A model generated the notes under the pieces. It worked only from the letters and a program-made list of their open reading frames with translations. It ran no database searches and was not told the origin of the DNA. From the NCBI RefSeq assembly GCF_007970465.1, contig NZ_CP042429.1:1922001-1986000 (forward strand): DNA of 64,000 bases. The letters run 5' to 3'. The translations under genes were made by a program, and so were the position numbers. This DNA is from Corynebacterium nuruki S6-4. GTDB lineage: Bacteria; Actinomycetota; Actinomycetes; Mycobacteriales; Mycobacteriaceae. Shown piece by piece: positions 26,631-34,464 of the stretch. Position 1 is the first letter of the stretch, and every line of letters begins with the position of its first letter.

Positions 26631-26997
26631 GCTGTGACAGTTGCGCTGCCGGCAGGGGCCCGGGACCCGGACGCCTTCAGTTCGGGTCACGTGCCATCAG
26701 TTACGGTCGCACGCAGCCCTGATCACCGACACGGAGTGAAGGCAGCTGACCGGAAGTGAAGGCAGGGGCGGGGCGGGGCGACGGGGGCGCCTGCAACAGC
26801 GGCACCTCCAGCAGCGACGACGAGAAGGCGGACGGCGACACCGACAGTGCCTGCAGCGGCGACGACAACAGCAGCGACGGCAACACCGGCGGCATCAGCG
26901 CGACCAGAGCCGCCGCAAACGCCACAAACGCCACAAACGCCACAAACTCCGCAATCACAGAAATCACAGAATCCCGGACATGTAATTAGTGAAGTAA

Positions 26998-27003
26998 TAC
27001 TAT
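26998..27003 (+). promoter_or_regulatory. -10 box TACTAT of the lipase gene
   Basis: Ends 6 nt before the ATG within an A/T-rich stretch (gtaattagtgaagtaatact); no ribosome site is present, so the lipase message is probably leaderless. Confidence 0.55.
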
Positions 27004-27009
27004 CTCCGC

Positions 27010-28410
27010 ATGACGATCCTCCGGAGGCTGACCCGCTCAGCGACCCTCACCGCCCTGTCCGCCTCGACCGCCGCCGCCATCGCGGCGTCCTGCCTGGTCC
27101 CCACCGCCACCGCCGACCCTGTCGACCGCTCCTCCCTCCCGCTGCAGACGCAGCTGCTGGGCGGGATGTGGGACAACGTCCGCCCCCTCATCGACCGCGA
27201 CAGCCTCGGCGACGACCAGGACTTCTACACCGCCCCCGAGGGCACCGACCTGCAGTCCCTCGCCCCCGGCACGGTGCTGAAGGAACGCACCGTCCCCTAC
27301 CACGTCGCCGGCATCGAGATCCCGCTCACCGCCGTCCAGATCCTGTACACCACCACCAACGCCCGCGGCGAGATCGAACCCAACGTCACCTCCGTCATCG
27401 CCCCGCCGGACGGGAAGGGCGACGGCAATGTCGTCGCCTACCAGTCCGCCTATGACTCGGCGAACCCGAAGGACAACCCGTCGCGCATCATCGCCGGCAA
27501 CATGACCCTCGGCGGCATCATCCCCACCGCCGAGACCACGATCCTCGCCCCCGCCCTGCTCGCCGGCCACCCCGTCGTCCTCGCCGACACCGAAGGCGCG
27601 GGCGCGAACTTCGCCGCCGGACCCGTCTACGGCCGTGCCACCCTCGACTCACTGCGTGCCGCGGGCGCGGCCGCATCCTCCCCGGTCAACGACACGGACC
27701 ACATCGGCTTCCTCGGCTACTCCGGCGGCTCCATCGCCAGTGGCTGGGCCGCCGCACTCATGCCCTCCTACGCCCCCGAGCTCACCGACCGCACCGTGGG
27801 TGTGACCGAGGGCGGTGTGCTGGTCAACCCCGTCAGCAACCTGACCTACGCCGGCGACGGGATCATCTGGTCCGGCGTGGTCGGGTTCGCCCTGACCACC
27901 CTCGCCCGCACCTACGGCATCGACATCGACCAGTACCTCACCGACTACGGCGTGACGGTCCTGCAGGACCTGTCGAATCTGTCGATCGTCGAGGCCGCCG
28001 CCCGCTACCCGGGCCTGCACTGGAGTGACCTGGCGAAGCCGGAGTACCCGACGCCGGAATCCGCCCCCGAGGTCAAGAAGGTCATCGACGAGATCAACCT
28101 CGGCAACTCCGGGACGCCGCAGGTGCCGATGTTCATGGGCCAGGCCACCGGCGGGTTCTGGGAGGGGACGCCGAACACCGGTTCCCAGGGCCAGGGTGAC
28201 GGCATCATGGTCGCCGGCGACGTGCGGTCGATCGCCCGGCAGTACTGCGACGACGGCGCCGACATCACCTACCACGAGTACCAGCTGCTCAGCCACACCA
28301 TGGGGATGGTGCCGTGGATCGCCGAAGCGCTGCCGTGGCTTCAGGGCCGCTTCGACGGCGCCGCGGTAACGAACAACTGCGGCAACATCCTGCCCGGCAA
28401 CGAACTGTAG
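27010..28410 (+). CDS. secreted lipase (LIP family, PF03583 type)
   Basis: 466-aa exported alpha/beta hydrolase that should hydrolyse triacylglycerol or related esters outside the cell. The N-terminus has an Arg-containing region, a hydrophobic core (LSASTAAAIAASCLVPTATA) and an Ala-x-Ala site before DPVDR. The nucleophile elbow is GYSGGS in HIGFLGYSGGSIASGWAA; later conserved parts include LVNPVSNLTYAGDGIIWSG and the His region YHEYQLLSHTMGM. Length and order match secreted lipases of corynebacteria and mycobacteria. Convergent with the next MFS gene. Confidence 0.87.
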   Translation: MTILRRLTRSATLTALSASTAAAIAASCLVPTATADPVDRSSLPLQTQLLGGMWDNVRPLIDRDSLGDDQDFYTAPEGTDLQSLAPGTVLKERTVPYHVAGIEIPLTAVQILYTTTNARGEIEPNVTSVIAPPDGKGDGNVVAYQSAYDSANPKDNPSRIIAGNMTLGGIIPTAETTILAPALLAGHPVVLADTEGAGANFAAGPVYGRATLDSLRAAGAAASSPVNDTDHIGFLGYSGGSIASGWAAALMPSYAPELTDRTVGVTEGGVLVNPVSNLTYAGDGIIWSGVVGFALTTLARTYGIDIDQYLTDYGVTVLQDLSNLSIVEAAARYPGLHWSDLAKPEYPTPESAPEVKKVIDEINLGNSGTPQVPMFMGQATGGFWEGTPNTGSQGQGDGIMVAGDVRSIARQYCDDGADITYHEYQLLSHTMGMVPWIAEALPWLQGRFDGAAVTNNCGNILPGNEL

Positions 28411-28498
28411 AGAAGACAAGAGAGAACAGACGACATCCTCGACAGCCTGTCCCGCTCCGGCGCTCCGACCGCGGCGGCGAAACTGCGGAGATGACCGG

Positions 28499-29782
28499 TC
28501 ACTCCGCCGCGCGGGGGCGCGTCCAGGCGGCGGTCGGCAGGGTGACGGCGACGGGGATGAGCAGCACCGCGACGACAATGGAGACCACCGGGAAGCTGCT
28601 CACCGCCATCAGCGGTCCGGCGGCGAAGGCCCCGGCGGCGCTGACGAGGTTCGAGGAGGCGTCCAGCCCGCCCTGGGCGGTGGCGCGGTGGTCCTCGGTG
28701 AGGGCCTGACTGAATGTCGCCGAGCCCGCCACGTTGACGAACGACCAGCCGAGCCCCAGCAGGAACAGGGCCACCACCACCCCGGCGGTGCTGTCGGACG
28801 CCACCCCGGCGACGACGAGTGAGGCCACCAGCACCACCACGCCCGTCACCACGGCCGGACGCGGCCCCCGCCGGTCGGTGAGCTGGCCGACCACCGGCGC
28901 CAGGGCGTACATGCCGAGGATGTGCAGGCTGATCGTGATGCCCACGAGCGTCACCGAGTCGCCACGGTGGGACATGTGGACGGGTGTCATCGTCATGACG
29001 ACGACCATGACGACCTGGGCGATGACGACCGCACCGGCGGCGGCCCGGGCCCGCCGGTTGGTCCGTACCTCCGCCAGCAGCAGGCGGACCCGCGGGAATC
29101 TGCGGCGGGTGGCGGCCTCCTTCACGACGGGTCCGGACGCCGTGTGCCCGGCCAGCGGATCGGGACGCAGCCACAGGAAGATCACGAGTCCGGCCAGGGC
29201 GAGACAGACCGCGGCGATGAGGAAGGCACCGGCGAACACCGTCAGTCCGGTGGCGCGGTGCAGTGCCTGGCCGGGCAGGCCGAGGTTCGGGCCGAGGACG
29301 TTGCCGAGCGTGCCGACCCACACGACCAGGGAGAGGGCGCGGGCCCGGTCCGCCGGCCGTGCCCGGTCGGTGGCGGCGAAGCGGGACTGCAGGCTGGTGG
29401 CCTGGCCGGCACCGATGAGCAGCAATCCGAGGAACATCGGGACGACGAGGGACCACTGGGCGGCGGCGACGAGGACCGCGGCGCCGGCGGCGGAGACCCA
29501 CCAGCCGGAGGCGAGGGCGGTGCGGCGTCCCCACCGGGCGGCGGTGGCGCCGAGCGGGATGCCGAGCAGGGCGGCGCCGAGGGTGCTGGCGGTGCGGGCG
29601 AGTCCGGACCACACCTCGCTGTCGGTGACCTCGGTGGCGAGCAGGATGCCGATGGAGGGGGCGATGCCCACCCCGACGGTGCCGATGACCTGTGAGACGG
29701 CGAGGACGGCGAGGGTGCGGCGCTGAATGTCGTGTCCGGTGTCTGTCATCCCCTGCTCATCCGCTGTCACTACATTTGTCAT
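28499..29782 (-). CDS. MFS transporter, 12-TM exporter type
   Basis: 427-aa inner-membrane protein of the drug/metabolite exporter kind. Features: VIGTVGVGIAPSIGILLATEV (given by its core), the TM2-3 loop GATAARWGRRTALA, and a duplicated loop in the second half, GQLTDRRGPRPAVV. The long cytoplasmic loop near the centre (RPDPLAGHTASGPVVKEAATRR) separates the two six-helix bundles. The start MTNVVTADEQG was chosen because a TATACT box ends 7 nt before it; a second ATG 11 codons later with GAGCAGGGG ahead is an alternative. Substrate unknown. Confidence 0.83.
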   Translation of the reverse strand: MTNVVTADEQGMTDTGHDIQRRTLAVLAVSQVIGTVGVGIAPSIGILLATEVTDSEVWSGLARTASTLGAALLGIPLGATAARWGRRTALASGWWVSAAGAAVLVAAAQWSLVVPMFLGLLLIGAGQATSLQSRFAATDRARPADRARALSLVVWVGTLGNVLGPNLGLPGQALHRATGLTVFAGAFLIAAVCLALAGLVIFLWLRPDPLAGHTASGPVVKEAATRRRFPRVRLLLAEVRTNRRARAAAGAVVIAQVVMVVVMTMTPVHMSHRGDSVTLVGITISLHILGMYALAPVVGQLTDRRGPRPAVVTGVVVLVASLVVAGVASDSTAGVVVALFLLGLGWSFVNVAGSATFSQALTEDHRATAQGGLDASSNLVSAAGAFAAGPLMAVSSFPVVSIVVAVLLIPVAVTLPTAAWTRPRAAE

Positions 29783-29789
29783 GAAAATC

Positions 29790-29795
29790 AGTATA
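29790..29795 (-). promoter_or_regulatory. -10 box TATACT of the MFS gene
   Basis: Near-consensus -10 hexamer ending 7 nt before the ATG, implying a leaderless transcript. Confidence 0.6.
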
Positions 29796-29847
29796 GGGGA
29801 CACAGCGGCGGGGGCGCTGCCGTGATGCTGCCGCTCGGACATGACCC

Positions 29848-29914
29848 GTGAAAAACCGGTCCGGTCCGGGGGCGCCGACACACTCGGTGCCCCCGGACCG
29901 GACCGGTTTTTCAC
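29848..29914. terminator. very long perfect hairpin terminator downstream of ctaD
   Basis: Two 26-nt arms (29848-29873 and 29889-29914) are exactly complementary. Inside, the loop gccgacacactcggt pairs further through ccga/tcgg, leaving about 5 unpaired bases. Each strand carries a run of five T near its 3' side within the outer stem (ccggtttttcac). It lies 37 bp past the ctaD stop and should stop ctaD transcripts; by symmetry it would work from either side. Confidence 0.88.
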
Positions 29915-29951
29915 GCAGCCCCGTCACAGAACAGGTGGAAGGACAGGACGC

Positions 29952-31649
29952 CTAGAAGTGGCGTCCCACGTGGGCCTCTTCCCGCATGGTCTGCACCATG
30001 TGCGGGTAGTGCAGTTCGAAGGCCGGACGCTCCGACCGGATCTTCGGCATGGTGGCGAAGTTGTGCGCCGGCGGCGGGCAGCTGGTGGCCCACTCCAGGG
30101 AGTTTCCGTAACCCCACGGATCATCGACGGTCACGACCTCGCCGTAGCGCCAGGAGCTGAACACGTTCCAGATGAACGGCAGGACCGAAATGCCCAGGAC
30201 CAGGGCACCGATCGTGGAGACCTGGTTCAGTGCGGTGAAGCCGTCGGAATCCAGGTAGTCGGCGTAGCGGCGCGGCATACCCATGTTGCCCAGCCAGTGC
30301 TGCACCAGGAAGGTCATGTGGAAACCGATGAAGGTCAGCCAGAAGTGCCAGGTGGCGAGACGCTCATTGAGCATCCGGCCGGTCATCTTCGGGAACCAGA
30401 AGTACACGCCGGCGTAGGAGGCGAAGACCACCGTGCCGAACAGCGTGTAGTGGAAGTGCGCGACCACGAAGTAGGTGTCCGTCAGGTGGAAGTCCAGCCC
30501 CGGTGCGGCGAGCATGATGCCGGTCAGACCACCGAACAGGAAGGTCGCGAAGAACCCGAGCGCGAACTTCATCGGCGACTCGAAGGTGATCCGGCCCTTC
30601 CACATCGTGCCGAGCCAGTTGAAGAACTTCATGCCGGTCGGCACCGAGATCAGGAAGGTCATGAAGGAGAAGAACGGCAGCAGCACCGCACCGGTGGCGA
30701 ACATGTGGTGCGCCCACACCGTCATCGACAGGGCCGCGATCGACAGGGTGGCGAAGATCAGCCCGACGTAACCGAACATCGGCTTGCGACTGAAGACCGG
30801 GAAGATCTCCGAGACGATGCCGAAGAACGGCAGCGCCAGGACGTAGACCTCGGGGTGGCCGAAGAACCAGAACAGGTGCTGCCACAGGATCGCCCCGCCG
30901 TTGGCCGGGTCGAAGATGTGCCCGCCGAGCAGCCGGTCGTAGAGGACGCCGAGGGCGGCGGAGGTCAGCATCGGGAAGATCAGCAGCGCGATGAGGGAGG
31001 TGACCAGGATGTTCCAGGTGAAGATCGGCATCCGGAACATCGTCATGCCCGGGGCCCGCAGGCACAGGATCGTGGTCATGAGGTTCACCGCGGAGGCGAT
31101 GGTCCCCACACCGGTCAGACCCACACCGACGATCCACAGGTTCGAGCCGACGCCCGGCGAGTGGATGGCGTCCGCCAGCGGCATGTACATCGTCCAGCCG
31201 AAGTCAGCCGCACCGCCCGGGGTGAGGAACCCGGACAGCATGATGATGCCGCCCATGGTCGTGATCCAGAATCCGAAGGCGTTGAGCCGGGGGAAGGCGA
31301 CGTCAGGCGCGCCGATCTGCAGCGGCATGACGTAGTTGGCGAACCCCCAGATCACGGGGGTGCCGTAGAGCAGGAGCATCACGGTGCCGTGCATCGTGAA
31401 CAGCTGGTTGAACTGCTCGTTCGAGAGGAACTGCAGACCCGGGTGGAACAGCTCCACCCGGATCAGCAGTGCCATGAGACCTCCCAGGAAGAAGAAACAG
31501 AAGGCCATCACGATGTACATGATGCCGAGCTTCTTGTGGTCGGTCGTGACGATCATGTCCCATGCATGTCCGCCCTTACGGGACTGTCCGCCGTGCGGGG
31601 CGGGTCGGGCGGGAAGAGTTGTCTGCCTCTTCGGAGCTACTGCGGTCAT
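29952..31649 (-). CDS. ctaD: cytochrome c oxidase subunit I (aa3 type)
   Basis: 565-aa inner-membrane catalytic subunit of the aa3 terminal oxidase; it reduces O2 to water and pumps protons. It carries the haem a ligand region [12 protein letters not shown], the CuB/haem site [14 protein letters not shown] with the His-Tyr cross-link pair, the CuB histidines WAHHMFATG, the K-channel segment [11 protein letters not shown], and the haem a3/a ligands [10 protein letters not shown]. Twelve TM segments are apparent. No other oxidase subunits are adjacent, which is the known arrangement in corynebacteria, where ctaD stands apart from ctaCF and ctaE-qcrCAB. CAGGAG precedes the ATG. Strong terminator downstream, so a monocistronic unit. 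Confidence 0.97.
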   Translation of the reverse strand: MTAVAPKRQTTLPARPAPHGGQSRKGGHAWDMIVTTDHKKLGIMYIVMAFCFFFLGGLMALLIRVELFHPGLQFLSNEQFNQLFTMHGTVMLLLYGTPVIWGFANYVMPLQIGAPDVAFPRLNAFGFWITTMGGIIMLSGFLTPGGAADFGWTMYMPLADAIHSPGVGSNLWIVGVGLTGVGTIASAVNLMTTILCLRAPGMTMFRMPIFTWNILVTSLIALLIFPMLTSAALGVLYDRLLGGHIFDPANGGAILWQHLFWFFGHPEVYVLALPFFGIVSEIFPVFSRKPMFGYVGLIFATLSIAALSMTVWAHHMFATGAVLLPFFSFMTFLISVPTGMKFFNWLGTMWKGRITFESPMKFALGFFATFLFGGLTGIMLAAPGLDFHLTDTYFVVAHFHYTLFGTVVFASYAGVYFWFPKMTGRMLNERLATWHFWLTFIGFHMTFLVQHWLGNMGMPRRYADYLDSDGFTALNQVSTIGALVLGISVLPFIWNVFSSWRYGEVVTVDDPWGYGNSLEWATSCPPPAHNFATMPKIRSERPAFELHYPHMVQTMREEAHVGRHF

Positions 31650-31740
31650 GCTCCTGACGGTAGGGCCGCCGGATCTGCGCTGGTAGGACCGTGATTGTTA
31701 TGGGGTGATCGGTGACAGTTATGGCTGCGGGGCGGCGTCC

Positions 31741-31780
31741 GGCAGGAACGGGCAGGAACAGACAGGAACGGGCAGGAACC
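31741..31780. repeat. 10-bp tandem repeat, four copies
   Basis: Four near-identical units of ggcaggaacg between the ctaD promoter and the end of the LysR gene, just past the latter's stop. Confidence 0.8.
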
Positions 31781-31787
31781 GGCCGAG

Positions 31788-32669
31788 TCAGTCGGCGAGC
31801 CGGGCGGCGAGGGCGTCGAAGTACAGGGAATCGGCGGAACCCGGATCCCACACCATCTCGTTGAACATCTCGGCGTAGGTGCCGTCGGCGCGCACGATCC
31901 GGCGCACCGGGACGCCCTCGGGGACGTTGCGTTCCGGCAGCACCACCGAGCCCATCCCCTTGTCCACCCAGCTCAGCAGGGTGCTGCAGTTGGCGACCTC
32001 CACCTCGGAGTGCTTCACCGTCAGGCCGTCCTCGGTGAACAGGCTCTCCACGCTGCGGGTGATGCCGCAGCCGTTGCGGGACAGGATCAGCTCCCGGTCG
32101 GCGAGATCCGCGACGGGGATGGGCTCACTGCCGCCGGCGTCGTCGACGAGCACGAGGAAATCGGCGTTGAGCAGGTGGTGACTGTAGGTCGGCAGCAGGC
32201 CGAGGGCGGGGACGATGATCATGTCGAGGACGCCGACCTGCAGGTACTCCTCCAGCTGGTCGAGTTCGGTCTCCAGCAGGGTGGCGTCCCGCCCCGGGCT
32301 GAGCGGGTCGGGACCGTAGATGGTGGAGCGCAGCCGGGTGACCAGGTCCTTCTCGATCTGCGGGGAGGTGCCGATGCGGATCGTGCCCTTGCCGGCGGTG
32401 GCGAACGCCTCCGCCTCCGATTCGATCCGGTCGACGTCGGTGACGGTCTGGTGGATGCGCGGGAGGACGGCGTCGCCGAAGGCGGTGGCGGAGGTGCCGC
32501 GGGGGTTGCGGAGGAAGAGCCGGCCGCCGAGGTGGTCCTCGAGTTTCGCGATGGACGAGGACAGGGCCGGCTGGGTGACGCCGAAGCGACGGGCGGCGGA
32601 ACTGAAGGACCCGGCATCGGCGACGGCGTCCGCGTACCGCAGCGATTCAAGGGTGAGGCGACCATTCAT
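31788..32669 (-). CDS. LysR-family transcriptional regulator
   Basis: 293-aa cytoplasmic regulator. The N-terminal winged HTH reads LESLRYADAVADAGSFSSAA with ARRFGVTQPALSSSIAKLE after it, typical of the family. The remainder is the LysR substrate-binding domain (TIRIGTSPQIEKDLVTRL; LVLVDDAGGSEPIPVADL). Like other members it probably senses a small metabolite and acts on a nearby or distant promoter. The adjacent genes (ctaD behind it, a GntR gene upstream in the same direction) do not reveal its target. Confidence 0.9.
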   Translation of the reverse strand: MNGRLTLESLRYADAVADAGSFSSAARRFGVTQPALSSSIAKLEDHLGGRLFLRNPRGTSATAFGDAVLPRIHQTVTDVDRIESEAEAFATAGKGTIRIGTSPQIEKDLVTRLRSTIYGPDPLSPGRDATLLETELDQLEEYLQVGVLDMIIVPALGLLPTYSHHLLNADFLVLVDDAGGSEPIPVADLADRELILSRNGCGITRSVESLFTEDGLTVKHSEVEVANCSTLLSWVDKGMGSVVLPERNVPEGVPVRRIVRADGTYAEMFNEMVWDPGSADSLYFDALAARLAD

Positions 32670-32796
32670 GATGCTTCTAGGGTAATGCGCTGACCACTAC
32701 CGTCGGAACGGGGGTATAACCGTCGATGATGGAGTGAATGGCTCCCGCTATGCACCGTCTCGCATCCGTCTCGCATTCCGCCGCACGCCCGGTCCC

Positions 32797-34329
32797 TCAC
32801 CCGCCGGTCAACTGCTCCCAGAGCCGCACGTCGAACCGGGTCCCGGCCGTCGCCGCCATGTGCCGCACCGCATTGTCGAGCTTCGACCGCCACGTCCACA
32901 CCGCACGGCCCGCATCACCGTTGACCAGGGCGGCCACGATCTGCCGGTCATCGGCGAGGATGCGCCGCACCGCCGGTGAATAGTCCAGCTGCAGCACGGA
33001 GATGAACATCTGCAGCCGCAGCGTGAGGGCGTGGAAGGTGCGGGCGGACTGCACCAGACCGCTGGCGTCCGCCACCTCCTGCTGGAAGTACAGGTCCGCC
33101 TGGTCGACCTCCCGCACGTCCCCGCTCTCCCCCGCGGCCTCCAGCCGCCGCAGTGCGGTCTGCACCCCCAGCATCCGGTACCGGGGACGCCCTGCGCAGG
33201 CCCGCAGCAGCAGCGATCCGACCTGCAGGCGCGCGGCGTAGAGGTCCACGATGTCCACCCCGGTCACCTGCGGCAGCCAGTAGACACCGCCCCGGGAATC
33301 CAGCAGGCCGTCGTCGGCGAGCCGGCGCAGTGCCGCCCGGGCGGTCGCCTGGGTGATGCCGAGGTGGGAGGCGAGCAGGGTGCTCGTCAGCCGGTCCCCG
33401 GACCGGTAGCCGGCGTCCATGATCTCCTTGCGCAGCGCGACGGCGACCTGTTCCGCCGGGGACATCACACTGTGCCCCGGTCCCTGCAGTGCACTGTTGC
33501 GGACCGCCGCGGGAGGGGGGAATGTCGTCACCGGGGCACGGTCTGAGTCAGAATTACGGTCAGTTCCTGAGCGATGCGAAACATCCCGGAAACGTTCCGG
33601 ACTGTCACCGGGCCTGTCGCCGTACCTGTCACGGCGCCGCCGACGACGGTGCCAGTCGAGGCCGTGCAGCCCCCGCCCGGCCCGGACCGACAGGGCCGCG
33701 AGCAGTTCCCCGGGAATCGCGTCGACCGAGCGTGCGCAGGAACCGAGCAGCCGGGAGACCTGGTCGAGGAAGCTCTGCCACGACTGCTGACCGGGCTCCC
33801 ACACCACCCGGACCTCCTCGGCCGCCAGATTCTGTCCGGCCGCCGCGTCCCCCTCCCCGACCGGCCCCTCCGTCGCCCACGCCGCCGCCCCGGAGACCCA
33901 CAGGGCCGCCATCAGTGAGGTGGCGCGGCGCTCGAAGGCACGTTTCTCGCCGGGGACGTCCACGCCCCCGGCGGCGAATTCGACGGTGATGTGGGGGTGC
34001 CCGACGACGAAGGCGGTGATGCGCAGGTCACCGTGCCCCGGCACCTCCTCCCCCGCCGCCGCCCCGCGGATCCGCCGCATCGACCGGCTGACCAGCGGCT
34101 GACTCAGGCCGGTCATGAGGGCGACCCGGCGGGTGGAGTACTCCCGGCTGCCGACCCGCGGTCCGGCACCGGCGAGGACGCCGGCCACGATCTCGTCCGC
34201 CTGCTCCTGCATCCGCGGCCGGCCCCGGCCGGACTGGCCGGACTGGCCGGACTGGCCGGACTGGCCCGCTCCCCCGGCGCGGCCCGCACCGCCGGCCGCC
34301 TGAGTTTCCGGTGTGTGACCGGTCGGCAT
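32797..34329 (-). CDS. GntR/FCD regulator with an extra N-terminal HTH region, divergent from putA
   Basis: 510-aa protein, about twice the length of usual FCD regulators. Residues about 289-350 form a GntR winged HTH (PAEQVAVALRKEIMDAGYRS; HLGITQATARAALRRLADDG) and about 355-510 an FCD ligand-binding domain. The first 280 residues are unusual: four Gly-Gln-Ser tripeptides from a 9-bp DNA repeat, then an HTH-like segment (STRRVALMTGLSQPLVSRSM, residues 65-84), an unassigned domain and an Arg/Asp-rich linker. An AAGGTGGAGG ribosome site supports the ATG. It shares a 135-bp divergent region with putA, so control of proline breakdown is the natural guess. Confidence 0.8.
   Translation of the reverse strand: MPTGHTPETQAAGGAGRAGGAGQSGQSGQSGQSGRGRPRMQEQADEIVAGVLAGAGPRVGSREYSTRRVALMTGLSQPLVSRSMRRIRGAAAGEEVPGHGDLRITAFVVGHPHITVEFAAGGVDVPGEKRAFERRATSLMAALWVSGAAAWATEGPVGEGDAAAGQNLAAEEVRVVWEPGQQSWQSFLDQVSRLLGSCARSVDAIPGELLAALSVRAGRGLHGLDWHRRRRRRDRYGDRPGDSPERFRDVSHRSGTDRNSDSDRAPVTTFPPPAAVRNSALQGPGHSVMSPAEQVAVALRKEIMDAGYRSGDRLTSTLLASHLGITQATARAALRRLADDGLLDSRGGVYWLPQVTGVDIVDLYAARLQVGSLLLRACAGRPRYRMLGVQTALRRLEAAGESGDVREVDQADLYFQQEVADASGLVQSARTFHALTLRLQMFISVLQLDYSPAVRRILADDRQIVAALVNGDAGRAVWTWRSKLDNAVRHMAATAGTRFDVRLWEQLTGG
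34231..34266. repeat. 9-bp tandem repeat, four copies, in the GntR gene
   Basis: Four exact units of ggactggcc, read as Gly-Gln-Ser on the minus strand. Confidence 0.9.
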
Positions 34330-34464
34330 GCGCCTCCACCTTCCTGCCGGGATCTTTCTGACTCATTATGACCAGAACTCCGCACCGCCGGCTACCCGAT
34401 CCGCGACAACCGACCCCACACTGGCCGACAACACAGTCAAGACAGAAGAGAGGCGAGGTCACCC

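Larger units (their letters stand above)
26388..27009. other. repeat-rich structured intergenic region
   Basis: 620 bp between two genes read in the same direction, with no convincing coding sequence. From left to right it holds an imperfect 20-bp inverted repeat (26395-26414 / 26462-26481), a short hairpin inside it (26440-26456), another inverted repeat (26485-26493 / 26512-26520), three 20-bp tandem units, a 15-bp perfect hairpin, and a low-complexity stretch ending with three copies of the 9-mer gccacaaac (about 26928-26954). The last part is markedly A-rich and leads into the lipase promoter. Confidence 0.7.

Noticed and set aside
26701-26967. Minus-strand frame with a hydrophobic N-terminus resembling a signal peptide
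   Set aside because: The hydrophobic run is the complement of the gccacaaac repeat; no ribosome site or family resemblance.
26756-26989. Open frame of 77 codons rich in Ser, Asp, Asn in the intergenic region
   Set aside because: GTG start without ribosome site, low-complexity composition produced by DNA repeats, and it runs into the lipase promoter.
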